NCBI RefSeq assembly: GCF_016862975.1
Contig: NZ_BONZ01000050.1
Location: 121,068 to 185,067, forward strand
Direction of reading: 5' to 3'
DNA length: 64,000 nucleotides
DNA from: Rugosimonospora africana
GTDB taxonomy: Bacteria; Actinomycetota; Actinomycetes; Mycobacteriales; Micromonosporaceae
A program made the position numbers and the translations under genes. This document shows positions 51,905 to 60,383 of this stretch, piece after piece; the stretch's first letter is position 1; every line of letters starts with the position of its first letter. The notes beneath the pieces were generated by a model. That model searched no databases, was not told where the DNA came from, and saw only the letters and a program-made list of their open reading frames with translations.

Positions 51905-52714
51905 TCAGGAGAGTTTGAGACCCTCGAGCACGTCGTCGATCAGGTCTGACAGCCGGGCGTTCTCCCCCAGAACCGACGCCACCCGTTGGACCGCGAGCTC
52001 GTCCAGCGGGACGTCCATGTCCTCGCCGTACAGATCCCTGGCGAGTACCACGTGACGGGTCATGGCCCGCGACGCGGTCTCGGCGTCGCCGGCGGCGATC
52101 GCCTCGACGACGTCGTGGTGCAGGGGCGCGCCCAGTTGCAGCACGACGGGATCGGCGAGGCTGCGCAGCTGTAGTTCCATCACCATCGGGGCGATCGCTC
52201 CGAACAGGATGCCCAGCACCGGATTGCCGGACATCCGCGCGATCGAGGCGTGCAGCGCGAGGTCGCAGCGGGCCCGTTCGATCATCGTTTCGGCCTCGTC
52301 GAACGCGCGGACCAGGTCGCGCAGGGTCGCGACGTCCTGGGTGCTGGCGCGCAGGGCGGCGTTGCGGGCAGCCCGACCCTCGATCATCTCCCGCGCCTCG
52401 ATGAGGTCGCGGGGGGTGGCGCGCTGGTGCCGCGCGGCCGAGCCGAACGTGCCGGCGAGCTGCATGGAGTCCGGGGCCTTGACGAACGCGCCGCGGGCCG
52501 GCAGCACCTCGACGAGGCCCCGCTCGACCAGGCTGCGCAGTACCTCGCGGATCACGGGCCGGGACAGGCCGCTGGAGACCGCGAGCGACCGCTCGCCGGG
52601 CAGCTTCTCACCGGGAGGCAGCTTGCCGGTCAGGATCTGGCGGATCAGGTCGGCCTCGAAGTTGGACCGGCTCGGTATCCGCCGACGGCCCGGACTGGGC
52701 TCGGCCTCGGTCAC
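51905..52714 (-). CDS. FadR-type GntR transcriptional regulator
   Basis: A 269-residue regulator. The N-terminal winged helix (GEKLPGERSLAVSSGLSRPVI) is of the GntR type. The C-terminal FCD-like all-helical domain (~95-235) carries LIEAREMIEGRAA and metal- or ligand-binding His and Asp residues. FadR-type FCD regulators sense carboxylic acids such as sugar acids. Two near-identical GGT-N3-ACC palindromes in this locus are the likely targets, and the locus genes (ManD, SBP, hydrolase, permeases) the regulon. It starts 48 bp after the ManD stop. Confidence 0.92.
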   Translation of the reverse strand: MTEAEPSPGRRRIPSRSNFEADLIRQILTGKLPPGEKLPGERSLAVSSGLSRPVIREVLRSLVERGLVEVLPARGAFVKAPDSMQLAGTFGSAARHQRATPRDLIEAREMIEGRAARNAALRASTQDVATLRDLVRAFDEAETMIERARCDLALHASIARMSGNPVLGILFGAIAPMVMELQLRSLADPVVLQLGAPLHHDVVEAIAAGDAETASRAMTRHVVLARDLYGEDMDVPLDELAVQRVASVLGENARLSDLIDDVLEGLKLS

Positions 52715-52762
52715 GGACTCCTCCTCGCGGTCAGGACGCTGTTCAAAGTAGAGCGTGCCACT

Positions 52763-53974
52763 TCACCAGTCGTGAACGGTTCCGTCGAGCAGCCGGCCGA
52801 CCGGAAGGTACGCGGCTCGATACGGGAACCGCTCGGCGGCTCGGGCATCCAGGCTGACCCCGAGGCCGGGTCGTTCGCCCGGTTGGAAGTAGCCGTTGGC
52901 AAAAGAGTAGCCGACATCGAACACCTCGAAGGTGAGGTCGACGTGCTGCATGAACTCCTGGATTCCGAAGTTGTGCAGCGCGAGATCGAGGTGCAGCGCG
53001 GCGGCCAGGCCGACCGGCGAGACATCGGTCGGTCCGTGTATCGCGCTCTTGACCTGACCGACCGCCGCCATGTCCAGGATGCGTCGAAGGCCGGTGATCC
53101 CGCCGGCGTGCGTGACGGACGAGCGCACGTAGTCGATGGACTGGTCGGCGAACAACTGGAGGTAGTCGAAGACGGAGTTGAACGTCTCACCGGTCGCGAG
53201 GGGAACGGTGGTGTGCTGGCGGACGAGCCGCAGCGCCGCCTGGTTCTCGGCGGGTGAGACGTCCTCGAGCCAGTACGGCGCGTAGCCCTCGAGGGACTTG
53301 CCGAGCCGGGCCGCCTGGATCGGCGTGAGGCGGTGGTGCACGTCGTGGAGCAGGTCCAGCTCCGGGCCGAACGTGTTGCGCAGCTTGTCGAACATGGCCG
53401 GAACCGAGCGCACGTACCGACCGGGGTCGAACGGCTCCTCGACCGGCCGCTGCCCCCGCGCCGGTTCGTAGCCGCCGTCGCCGGCCTCGGCCACGCCGTA
53501 GCCCCCGCCGATCCCGGGCGTCGACACCTGGACGCGGACCGCGCCGAAGCCCTGTTCCAGCAGTGCGCGCACCGAGTCCGTCAACTCATCGAGATCCGTC
53601 CCGTACGCGTGACCGTAGGCGCGGATCGCGTTCCGGCTCCGCCCCCCGAGGATCTGGTACAGCGGCAACCCGGCGGCCTGAGCCTTGAGATCCCAGAGCG
53701 CGACGTCGACGGCGGCGATGGCCGCCATGGTGATCGGGCCCCGGCGCCAGTACGCCCCGCGGTACAGGTACTGCCAGGTGTCCTCGATCGCGTGCGCGTC
53801 CCGGCCGATCAGGATGGGGGCGACGTGGTCACGCAGATAGCTCGCCACCGCCAGTTCGCGTCCGTTCACGGTAGCGTCGCCGAGCCCCACCAAGCCGTCG
53901 TCGGTCTTCAGCACCAACGTGACGAAGTTTCGTCCCGGGCTGGAAATCACGACGTCCGCGGACGCGATCTTCAC
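52763..53974 (-). CDS. Mannonate-dehydratase-like enolase (ManD/RspA)
   Basis: A 403-residue enolase-superfamily enzyme from the GTG at 53974, which has CAGGAGGG upstream; a longer start (54007) is possible but lacks a ribosome site. The length and the HDVHHRLTPIQAARLGKSLE and WLEDVSPAENQAALRL segments match ManD. Metal ligands are the Asp of LLHDVHH, the Glu of WLED and the Glu of TGETFNS. ManD-type enzymes dehydrate D-mannonate or D-gluconate, and some (RspA-like) have very low activity. With the RspB-like dehydrogenase at 57046 it suggests hexuronate breakdown, but the exact substrate is unclear. Confidence 0.88.
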   Translation of the reverse strand: MKIASADVVISSPGRNFVTLVLKTDDGLVGLGDATVNGRELAVASYLRDHVAPILIGRDAHAIEDTWQYLYRGAYWRRGPITMAAIAAVDVALWDLKAQAAGLPLYQILGGRSRNAIRAYGHAYGTDLDELTDSVRALLEQGFGAVRVQVSTPGIGGGYGVAEAGDGGYEPARGQRPVEEPFDPGRYVRSVPAMFDKLRNTFGPELDLLHDVHHRLTPIQAARLGKSLEGYAPYWLEDVSPAENQAALRLVRQHTTVPLATGETFNSVFDYLQLFADQSIDYVRSSVTHAGGITGLRRILDMAAVGQVKSAIHGPTDVSPVGLAAALHLDLALHNFGIQEFMQHVDLTFEVFDVGYSFANGYFQPGERPGLGVSLDARAAERFPYRAAYLPVGRLLDGTVHDW

Positions 53975-54020
53975 GTCGGAGCCCTCCTGTATCCGCCCCG
54001 GCCGCATGGTCGAAGCTAAC

Positions 54021-54033
54021 TGGTCAGACCGGT
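54021..54033. promoter_or_regulatory. Probable FadR-type operator, divergent promoter
   Basis: CTGGTCAGACCGG, with a GGT-N3-ACC core, lies between the divergent ManD and hydrolase genes, 12 bp before a TACTAT -10-like element (54045-54050). It matches the site at 51845-51859 in all core positions and suggests shared control by the local FadR-type regulator. Confidence 0.6.
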
Positions 54034-54102
54034 CAGGTCATACTACTATCATGACCGCCGGTCGAGCGGCCAGCGCGCCGGCACCCCGACGAAGGGACGA
54101 GC

Positions 54103-55233
54103 ATGCGGTTGACCGAAGCGGCGCGACCCCAGGCAATCGCCATGTGGGACTTCTCCTGGCTCGAGCGGCGCTGGCCCGGCGCGGGCTACGAGGACTGGGA
54201 TCTCGCCCTGGCCGGGCTGAGGGAACGCGGCTACGACCTCGTCCGCATCGACGCGTACCCGCATCTCGTGTCGGCGGGCGGCGAGCGCGTCTGGTCGCTG
54301 CCGCCGCGCTGGACGCAGCAGTCGTGGGGCGCCCAGTCGCCGATCGACGTCCAGGTCCTGCCCGGCCTGGTGCAGTTCGTCGCCGCGGCGGCCCGGCACG
54401 GGATCGGGGTCGCACTGTCCACCTGGTTCCGGACGGATCGCGACGAGGTCCGCATGCTCCTGCGCACGCCGGCCGAACTCGCGAAGGCGTGGACCGACAC
54501 TCTCGACGTCGTCGCCGCGGCCGGCCTCCTGGAGCACGTCACCTACGTCGACCTCTGCAACGAGTTCCCACTGGCCGCGTGGGCGCCCTTCCTCTACGGC
54601 ACCGACGTCGGGCCCGGACTGCCGCGCAGCCATCCGCGTATCGAGGCATGGATGCGCGAGTCGATCGAGATCGTACGGGCGGCGTACCCCGACCTCGACT
54701 ACACGTACTCCTTCGCGGGGCGGTACGGCCCGACCGACGCGCCCGACGTCCGCACCTTCGATCTGCTCGAGCCGCACGTCTGGATGGCCTCGGCCAGCGA
54801 CTTCAACAAGGACATCGACTACAACTTCGAACTGTTCGACCCGCGCGGCTACGACAACCTCGTCCGCCTCGGCAGGCGCACCTACGAAGCCGACCCCGAG
54901 CACTACGACGGGCCGCTGTTCGAGCAGATCGACTGGCTCGCGCAGTGGTCCCGGACGACGGGCAAGCCGCTGGTCACCACCGAGTGCTGGTCCATCATCG
55001 ACTACAAGGACTGGCCGGGTCTGGACTGGGACTGGGTGATGGAACTCAACGAGCGTGCCCTGACCCGGGCCTCGGCCACCGGTCGCTGGGTCGCTCTGGC
55101 GACGTCGAACTTCTGCGGTCCCCAGTTCGTCGGCATGTGGCGCGAGGTTGACTACCACCGGCGGCTGACGGGGCTCATCCACGACGGTCCGCTCGACGTG
55201 GAGTTGGGGGACGGCGACCGTGTCGGCACCTGA
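54103..55233 (+). CDS. Cellulase-like (GH5-type) glycoside hydrolase
   Basis: A 376-residue protein with a TIM-barrel pattern. Probable acid/base Glu154 lies in YVDLCNEFP and the probable nucleophile Glu294 in LVTTECWS, as in clan GH-A enzymes. WDFSWLERRWPGAGYEDW near the start is typical of the cellulase-like family found next to sugar ABC systems. No signal peptide is present, so it acts on imported oligosaccharides in the cytoplasm. Its end overlaps the first permease gene by 14 bp. It probably releases sugars for the ManD and dehydrogenase steps. Confidence 0.82.
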   Translation: MRLTEAARPQAIAMWDFSWLERRWPGAGYEDWDLALAGLRERGYDLVRIDAYPHLVSAGGERVWSLPPRWTQQSWGAQSPIDVQVLPGLVQFVAAAARHGIGVALSTWFRTDRDEVRMLLRTPAELAKAWTDTLDVVAAAGLLEHVTYVDLCNEFPLAAWAPFLYGTDVGPGLPRSHPRIEAWMRESIEIVRAAYPDLDYTYSFAGRYGPTDAPDVRTFDLLEPHVWMASASDFNKDIDYNFELFDPRGYDNLVRLGRRTYEADPEHYDGPLFEQIDWLAQWSRTTGKPLVTTECWSIIDYKDWPGLDWDWVMELNERALTRASATGRWVALATSNFCGPQFVGMWREVDYHRRLTGLIHDGPLDVELGDGDRVGT

Positions 55234-56191
55234 GATCTCGCGGACCGCCACACACGGCGCGAACGCGCCGGACGAATCAGACCGGGCCCCCGGCGCGGCT
55301 CCGATCGGGCGGCGGCACTCCAGGCGGGGCCGCAGCCGAGCGCTCACGCTGCTCGTACTGGTCGCTCCGTCGGTGCTCCTGCTCGCCGTCATCAACGGGT
55401 ACCCGGTGGTCTACGGCCTGGTGCAGTCGACACACGACAGCACGCTCATCTCGAGCGGGGCCTGGACGGGCCTGGCCAACTACACCCACGTCTTCACCGA
55501 TCCCAGTTTCTGGAGCGCGACCCTCTTTACCTTGATCTTCACGGTTGTCGGCGTCTTCGGCAGTTGGGCGGTCGGTCTGGGCCTCGCGTTGCTGCTGCGC
55601 ACCTCGGTGCCGGGAGCGACCGCGTTCAAGGTGCTGCTCATGCTCCCGTGGGTGGTACCGGTCGTCGTGTCCACCACGGCGTGGAACTGGCTCATCGCCA
55701 CCAGCGAAAGCCCGATCCCGAAGCTCATCCACGCCCTGGGGTTCGCCGACCCGATGTTCCTCTCCGACCCCACGACGGCGAAGGTGACCGTCTGCCTCTT
55801 CAAGGTGTGGGCGAGCTTTCCGTTCATGATGGTGATGATGTCGTCGGCGTTGGCCGCGGTCGACCACGCGTTGTACGAGGCATCGAGCCTCGACGGGGCG
55901 GGCCGGTGGCAGCAGCTGACCCGGATCACGCTGCCCAACATCGGGCGTTCGACCTACATCAGCTGGATCCTGATGATGATCTTTTGCGTGAACGACTTCC
56001 CGAGCATCTATCTCCTGACCGGCGGTGGACCGGCCAACAGCACGACGACGCTGATTGTGCTCGCGTACCGGACCGTGTTCCAGAACTTCCAGGTCGGGAC
56101 CGGCGTAGCCATCGCCTTCGTGCTGACCGCCGCCCTCGTGCTGGTATCCGTCGTTCTGTACCGCCAGATCAGGAAGGTGGAAACGGCATGA
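55220..56191 (+). CDS. ABC sugar permease 1 (MalF-type)
   Basis: A 323-residue permease with GGGGGA before the GTG at 55220. Six membrane helices are visible. The EAA loop is EASSLDGAGRWQQLTRITLPNI, which contacts the ATPase. The N-terminal ~45 residues are a longer charged cytosolic part (RTATHGANAPDESDRAPG). It forms the membrane pore with the next gene and receives substrate from the binding lipoprotein at 50447. The stop overlaps the next start (ATGA). Confidence 0.93.
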   Translation: MSAPEISRTATHGANAPDESDRAPGAAPIGRRHSRRGRSRALTLLVLVAPSVLLLAVINGYPVVYGLVQSTHDSTLISSGAWTGLANYTHVFTDPSFWSATLFTLIFTVVGVFGSWAVGLGLALLLRTSVPGATAFKVLLMLPWVVPVVVSTTAWNWLIATSESPIPKLIHALGFADPMFLSDPTTAKVTVCLFKVWASFPFMMVMMSSALAAVDHALYEASSLDGAGRWQQLTRITLPNIGRSTYISWILMMIFCVNDFPSIYLLTGGGPANSTTTLIVLAYRTVFQNFQVGTGVAIAFVLTAALVLVSVVLYRQIRKVETA

Positions 56192-57021
56192 GCCGCCAGA
56201 CGCGAACGGGTCGCCGCGCATCGGGTCGGTGGTGGCGCTTCGCTCTGCTCACTGTCATCACGTTGATCGTGCTGGTGCCGGTGTTGGCGGTCATGTGGCT
56301 GTGTTTCCGGCCAAGCAGCTCGTCGTCGTCGCACGCGTTCTTCACGCTGGAGAACCTGACCCATGTCTTCCGCGACACCGATGTGCTCATCTGGTTCCGG
56401 AACAGCCTGGTCGTGACGTTCGCGACCGTCCTCGTCTCGGTCGCCGTCGCCGCGCCGGCGGGCTACGCGCTTTCGCGTGGTCGAGGCCGTGCCATCTCCG
56501 GCTACTCACTGCTGCTGTTCGTCGTGCAGTCGCTGCCGATCATCACCGCGGTGATCCCGCTGTTCATCCTCTTCGCCCGCTTCGGGCTGACGGACAGCCT
56601 GCTCGGCCTGACCATCATCTACGTCGGCAGCACGATCTCGGTGGCGACGTGGATGATGGCCGCCTACATCGACACGATCCCGATCGCGCTCGAAGAAGCC
56701 GCGTGGGCCGACGGCACCGGCATCTGGGGCTCGTTCCTCCGGATCGTCCTGCGCAACTCACTCCCGGGGATCCTGTCCACAGCGACGTTCGCCTTCCTCG
56801 TCGCGTGGAACGACTATCTCGTCGCGCTCGTGTTCCTGCGCTCGTCCGGCCGCTTCACGCTTCCGGTCGGCATCGAGACCTTCTTCCAGCAGCACGCCAC
56901 CGACTGGGGATCGGTCATGGCCGTTTCGGTGGTCATGCTGCTGCCGCCCGCCATCGTGTTCGGCGCACTCAACAGATACTTCAGCGTAGGAGGAATCGGT
57001 GGTTCTCTTGCCGGGCGATGA
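56188..57021 (+). CDS. ABC sugar permease 2 (MalG-type)
   Basis: A 277-residue permease starting in an ATGA overlap with permease 1. It has six helices and the EAA loop EEAAWADGTGIWGSFLRIVL. The C-terminus ends FSVGGIGGSLAGR. No ATPase gene is nearby, so the pair is expected to use a shared MsiK-like ATPase encoded elsewhere, as in other actinobacterial sugar ABC systems. Confidence 0.93.
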   Translation: MSRQTRTGRRASGRWWRFALLTVITLIVLVPVLAVMWLCFRPSSSSSSHAFFTLENLTHVFRDTDVLIWFRNSLVVTFATVLVSVAVAAPAGYALSRGRGRAISGYSLLLFVVQSLPIITAVIPLFILFARFGLTDSLLGLTIIYVGSTISVATWMMAAYIDTIPIALEEAAWADGTGIWGSFLRIVLRNSLPGILSTATFAFLVAWNDYLVALVFLRSSGRFTLPVGIETFFQQHATDWGSVMAVSVVMLLPPAIVFGALNRYFSVGGIGGSLAGR

Positions 57022-57045
57022 CGGCGCCCGCGGGGTCAGCACCCT

Positions 57046-58104
57046 ATGAAGTGCGCGAGGTGGTACGGAGCGAAGATGGTGCGCGTCGAAGAGGCACCGC
57101 TTCCCGTCGCCAAGGACGACGAGGCCGTCATCCGCGTTCTATGGACAGGACTGTGCGGCAGCGACCTCGAGGAGTACCTTCACGGGCCCGTGGTCGCGAC
57201 CCCGCCGGTCGTGCTCGGCCACGAAATCGTCGGCCGAGTCGAGGTCCGCGCCCGCGACGGTTCGGGCCCGAGGGAAGGCACGCATGTCGTCGTCGACGTC
57301 GTGACCGGTTGTGGTAGCTGCTACTGGTGCCAGCGGCACGAGGAAGGACTGTGCCCTGAGCTCGTCGTGACAGGACAGCACCTTGACGGTGGACTCGCCG
57401 AGTACGTCGTCGGACGCGCGAGCCGGCTCGTCCCCGTACCCGACGGCATCGACGTCCGGCACGCCGCACTGGCCGAGCCCGCCGCGGTGGCAGTTCGTGC
57501 GGTTCGACGGCTCGGATCTGTGGTTGGCAAAAGCGCGGTAGTCGTCGGCGGCGGCACCGTCGGGATACTGGTCGCGCAACTCCTGGCCCATTCGGGAGCG
57601 TCCCACGTCATCCTCCTTGAGCCCGCCGAATGGCGGCGTGACGTCGCTCGGGCACTGGCTCTTCGCGCGGAATGGGCGCCGAGCGCCGCCTCCCGCCGCG
57701 CGCTCGCGGCGGGCTTGCTCCCAGAACACGGCGCGGACCTCGTCGTGGAATGCGCGGGTGTCGCGGACGCCGTCCGCGAGTCCATCCAGCTCGCGCGCCC
57801 CGGCGCCACCATCGTCCTGCTCGGCGTGCCGATCGACGACGCGCTCATCGACGTACGCGACATTGTCTTGAGCGAGAAGCAGGTGCGGGGCTCCGCCGCA
57901 CACATGTGGGACGACGACGTCCGGACCGCCGTGGCATTTCTCGCCTCGGGAGTACTTCAGGTAGCACCACTGATAACGCACGAGGTGTGCCTGGACGAGG
58001 CCCCATTGGCCTTCGAGCGACTGGCTGAGGAGTCACAGCACGTCTTCAAGCTGCTCGTGAGGTGCGCCAGCGACACGGGAGCTACAGCCACACGGACGGG
58101 TTAG
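57046..58104 (+). CDS. Zinc-dependent alcohol dehydrogenase (RspB-like)
   Basis: A 352-residue medium-chain dehydrogenase. Catalytic zinc ligands are C37 (TGLCGSD) and H59-E60 (LGHEIVG). Structural zinc is held by C89, C92, C95 and C103 (CGSCYWCQRHEEGLC). The NAD-binding GGGTVG is near residue 167. This family includes sorbitol, L-gulonate and mannonate dehydrogenases and E. coli RspB, which is paired with the ManD-like RspA. It follows the permeases by 24 bp and is probably the last gene of the hydrolase-permease operon, oxidising a sugar acid or alcohol. Confidence 0.9.
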   Translation: MKCARWYGAKMVRVEEAPLPVAKDDEAVIRVLWTGLCGSDLEEYLHGPVVATPPVVLGHEIVGRVEVRARDGSGPREGTHVVVDVVTGCGSCYWCQRHEEGLCPELVVTGQHLDGGLAEYVVGRASRLVPVPDGIDVRHAALAEPAAVAVRAVRRLGSVVGKSAVVVGGGTVGILVAQLLAHSGASHVILLEPAEWRRDVARALALRAEWAPSAASRRALAAGLLPEHGADLVVECAGVADAVRESIQLARPGATIVLLGVPIDDALIDVRDIVLSEKQVRGSAAHMWDDDVRTAVAFLASGVLQVAPLITHEVCLDEAPLAFERLAEESQHVFKLLVRCASDTGATATRTG

Positions 58105-58751
58105 TCACCTGGTGTCGGGCTCGAATGCGTGGTCGGGCCGAGTGAGTTCGGAGGAGAGGATCGCGGAGTCGATCTCCCCGGCCAGCAGGCCGGCAAGGAA
58201 GGCGGTCGCGGTGACGGGGTGGGTCTCCCAGTCGGTAGCACACGACACGCCCAAGGCGGCTGGCGCTACCCGAGCCAGATCACGATCCCGGTCAGGTTGT
58301 TGAGCACGGCTGCGACCCCGGCTCTGATGGCGGATGCGCAGCGTTCGGCGGTGAACGAGCCGGGGTCGTAGGCGGAGCACATGCCCAGTCCCTCGCCCCG
58401 GAACGACGCGCCGGACCAGTCGACCGCGGTGACATTGCTCGTCGGTTCGGCCAGCTCCGCGCCGACCACGAGGAACTGCTGCGGCAGGTGGCTCGGGGTG
58501 ACCAGCACGAGCGGGTCGACGAGGTCGTTGCCGGCACCGTCCCGTGGACGCTGCTCCTGCTCGTCGTCGTACTCATCGCGGTCATCGTCGCGGCGGTCCG
58601 GCTCACGCGTCGCGCCCGGAAGCGGAGCAAACTACGCGAGGACGTCCGCGTGCGAGAAGCCGTCGACCAGGCGCTTCGCGATCGGAACGCCGCGGCGCAC
58701 TGACCGAGGGACGCTGGCGTACGACGCCTTGCGTGGCAAGAGGCTGGCGTA
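58105..58751. other. Mostly degenerate stretch with small reading frames
   Basis: About 650 bp with no full gene. Minus-strand frames at 58266-58508 and 58105-58380 show protein-like pieces (GEGLGMCSAYDPGSFTAERC, then ALGVSCATDWETHPVTATAF) that could be halves of one decayed gene split by a frameshift. A 71-residue plus-strand frame with a membrane helix is listed separately. A 30-bp tandem duplication ends this stretch. Confidence 0.4.
58488..58703 (+). CDS. Small membrane protein candidate (71 aa)
   Basis: The frame has one clear membrane helix (VPWTLLLLVVVLIAVIVAAV) followed by a strongly basic stretch (RLTRRARKRSKLRED) and a charged helical tail. The open frame extends upstream without a good start; GTG at 58488 is the first listed start and lacks a close ribosome site. 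It may be an intact small membrane protein or the end of a decayed larger one. No family is recognised. Confidence 0.35.
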   Translation: MARGDQHERVDEVVAGTVPWTLLLLVVVLIAVIVAAVRLTRRARKRSKLREDVRVREAVDQALRDRNAAAH

Positions 58752-58773
58752 CTACGCCTTGCGTTGCAAGAGG
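58714..58773. repeat. Adjacent 30-bp tandem duplication
   Basis: Two directly adjacent 30-bp copies (58714-58743 and 58744-58773) differ at two positions. The second copy contains the last codons and stop of the GT39-like gene (minus strand); the first copies that end just past the stop. It looks like a recent replication-slippage event. Confidence 0.8.
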
Positions 58774-60383
58774 AAGACGTGGATCAGCGGGAAGTCCCAG
58801 TTCTGGGAGACCGTGAACAGGCTGTTGAGGGCCCGTGCCCGCTCGGGTTGCATCCCCGTCCATGGACTGGTGTCGTCGCTGGTGTTCACCAGCCAGATCC
58901 GTTGCCGCGTCCCAATGCAGGGCAACGCGCTCGGACACTCCTCGGCGCCGTAGCCGCCCGTCTGCGCGGGCGTCTTGAGCAGGAAGACATCGACGGGCTG
59001 AGCAGCGTCATGCCGCATCTCGTACTGGAGCCCGAGGCGCGGGGGTCGGCGGGTGCCGGCAAACGCGATCCCGTCATCGGCCCGAAGCCCAGCCACGATG
59101 GTCTTCGCCGCCGACGGGTAATCAGGCTCGTCACCCATCAGGTGAGCCCGGACCGCGTGTTGCGCGGGCAGCGTCAACAGGACCAGAGCCGGTATGACGG
59201 CCGCACCGATCAGCAGCTGCGGCCACGAATGCCGGGTGGTGACACGGACCACGGCGTAGATCCAGCCGACCGCGAGCAACGCCCAGGCCGGCAGCGTGAA
59301 CAGCAGGTACCGGAACAGGAAGACATGCAACACCGGGAACGTGACGTACGTGAGGACCGGCGGCAGAATCGTCCACGCCAGCAGCGTGACCGCGAGCCGG
59401 CGGTGACGTGTGAACAGCAGCACGAGCGTGCCCAGCAATCCCATTGCCGCCAGGGCCACCGAGGTCGGGTACGAGCCGAACAGTTGCGCTGGAAACTGGA
59501 CAATCGCGTGCTTGTCCGCCTTGATCCAAGCGATCTGGGCCGACTGACCGGACGACGAGAATGCGAGCGGCATCGCGAGCGCCGCGATGAGCGCGAAGGC
59601 GCCGATCGACTTCCACAACCGCACGTCGCGGTTGGACCTCCGGTAGCGGAACCACACGAGCAGCACGTGCGGCGCCACGACAAGGATCGAGACCAGGTGG
59701 AAACCCGCGGCAAACCCGACGGACAGCGCGTACAGCAGCCAGAATCCCCACACCGGACGTTCGAGAGCGACCAGGAGGATCAGCGTCGACAGGGTCGCAG
59801 CGGCGACCGCCAACGCGTACGGGCGGGCCTCCTGCGCGTACCTGCTGACCGAGGGCAGCAGAGCGAAGACCACCCCGGCGATGAGTCCCGCGTTGCTGTT
59901 GAACAGCCGCTGGCCCACCAGTGCGGTGAACCCGGCCGCGCATCCCATGGCAACCACGGCCGGCAGCCGCAGCATGGCTGGAGAGTCGCCGGCAACCGAG
60001 ACCCAGAAATGCATCAGCACGTAGTAGAGGGTCAGAACCCGGTCGGTGTTGCCCAGCAGCCGGAAGAGGTCGTGCCACGCCAGAGTCGCCGCGTGCTCCG
60101 TAGCGTACTCGTCGTTCCACATCTGCCGCTGCCCGATGCCGTACCAGCCCAGCGCGATGGTCAGCGCGGCCGGCCCGCAGAACAGCAGAAGCTGTCTCCA
60201 CAGCGCGATTCGCTTGGACGGCGGCCGTTCTTCGGCGGGCACCGGGTCCGCGAAGGATGACGCTTCCGGGGGCAGCCGAGGGAGTACGACCGTGCCCGCG
60301 TGCGTTCTCGGGAGGAGAACGGTGGCGTCGTGCGAGTTGGGCCGTTGGCGGGGAGGTGGTGAGTTCCGCTCGTTGACTAGCAT
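58752..60383 (-). CDS. GT39-like membrane glycosyltransferase
   Basis: A 543-residue integral membrane protein with about 10 helices (for example LLLFCGPAALTIALGWYGIG). The WNDEYATEHAATLAWHDLF segment just after the first helix carries the acidic pair typical of GT39/PMT and ArnT-like enzymes, which transfer sugars from polyprenyl-phosphate donors on the outer face. The C-terminal ~110 residues are extracytoplasmic. The start overlaps the GH26-like gene by 7 bp (ATGCTAG). It may add sugar to a polymer made by the GT2 enzyme. Confidence 0.85.
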   Translation of the reverse strand: MLVNERNSPPPRQRPNSHDATVLLPRTHAGTVVLPRLPPEASSFADPVPAEERPPSKRIALWRQLLLFCGPAALTIALGWYGIGQRQMWNDEYATEHAATLAWHDLFRLLGNTDRVLTLYYVLMHFWVSVAGDSPAMLRLPAVVAMGCAAGFTALVGQRLFNSNAGLIAGVVFALLPSVSRYAQEARPYALAVAAATLSTLILLVALERPVWGFWLLYALSVGFAAGFHLVSILVVAPHVLLVWFRYRRSNRDVRLWKSIGAFALIAALAMPLAFSSSGQSAQIAWIKADKHAIVQFPAQLFGSYPTSVALAAMGLLGTLVLLFTRHRRLAVTLLAWTILPPVLTYVTFPVLHVFLFRYLLFTLPAWALLAVGWIYAVVRVTTRHSWPQLLIGAAVIPALVLLTLPAQHAVRAHLMGDEPDYPSAAKTIVAGLRADDGIAFAGTRRPPRLGLQYEMRHDAAQPVDVFLLKTPAQTGGYGAEECPSALPCIGTRQRIWLVNTSDDTSPWTGMQPERARALNSLFTVSQNWDFPLIHVFLLQRKA

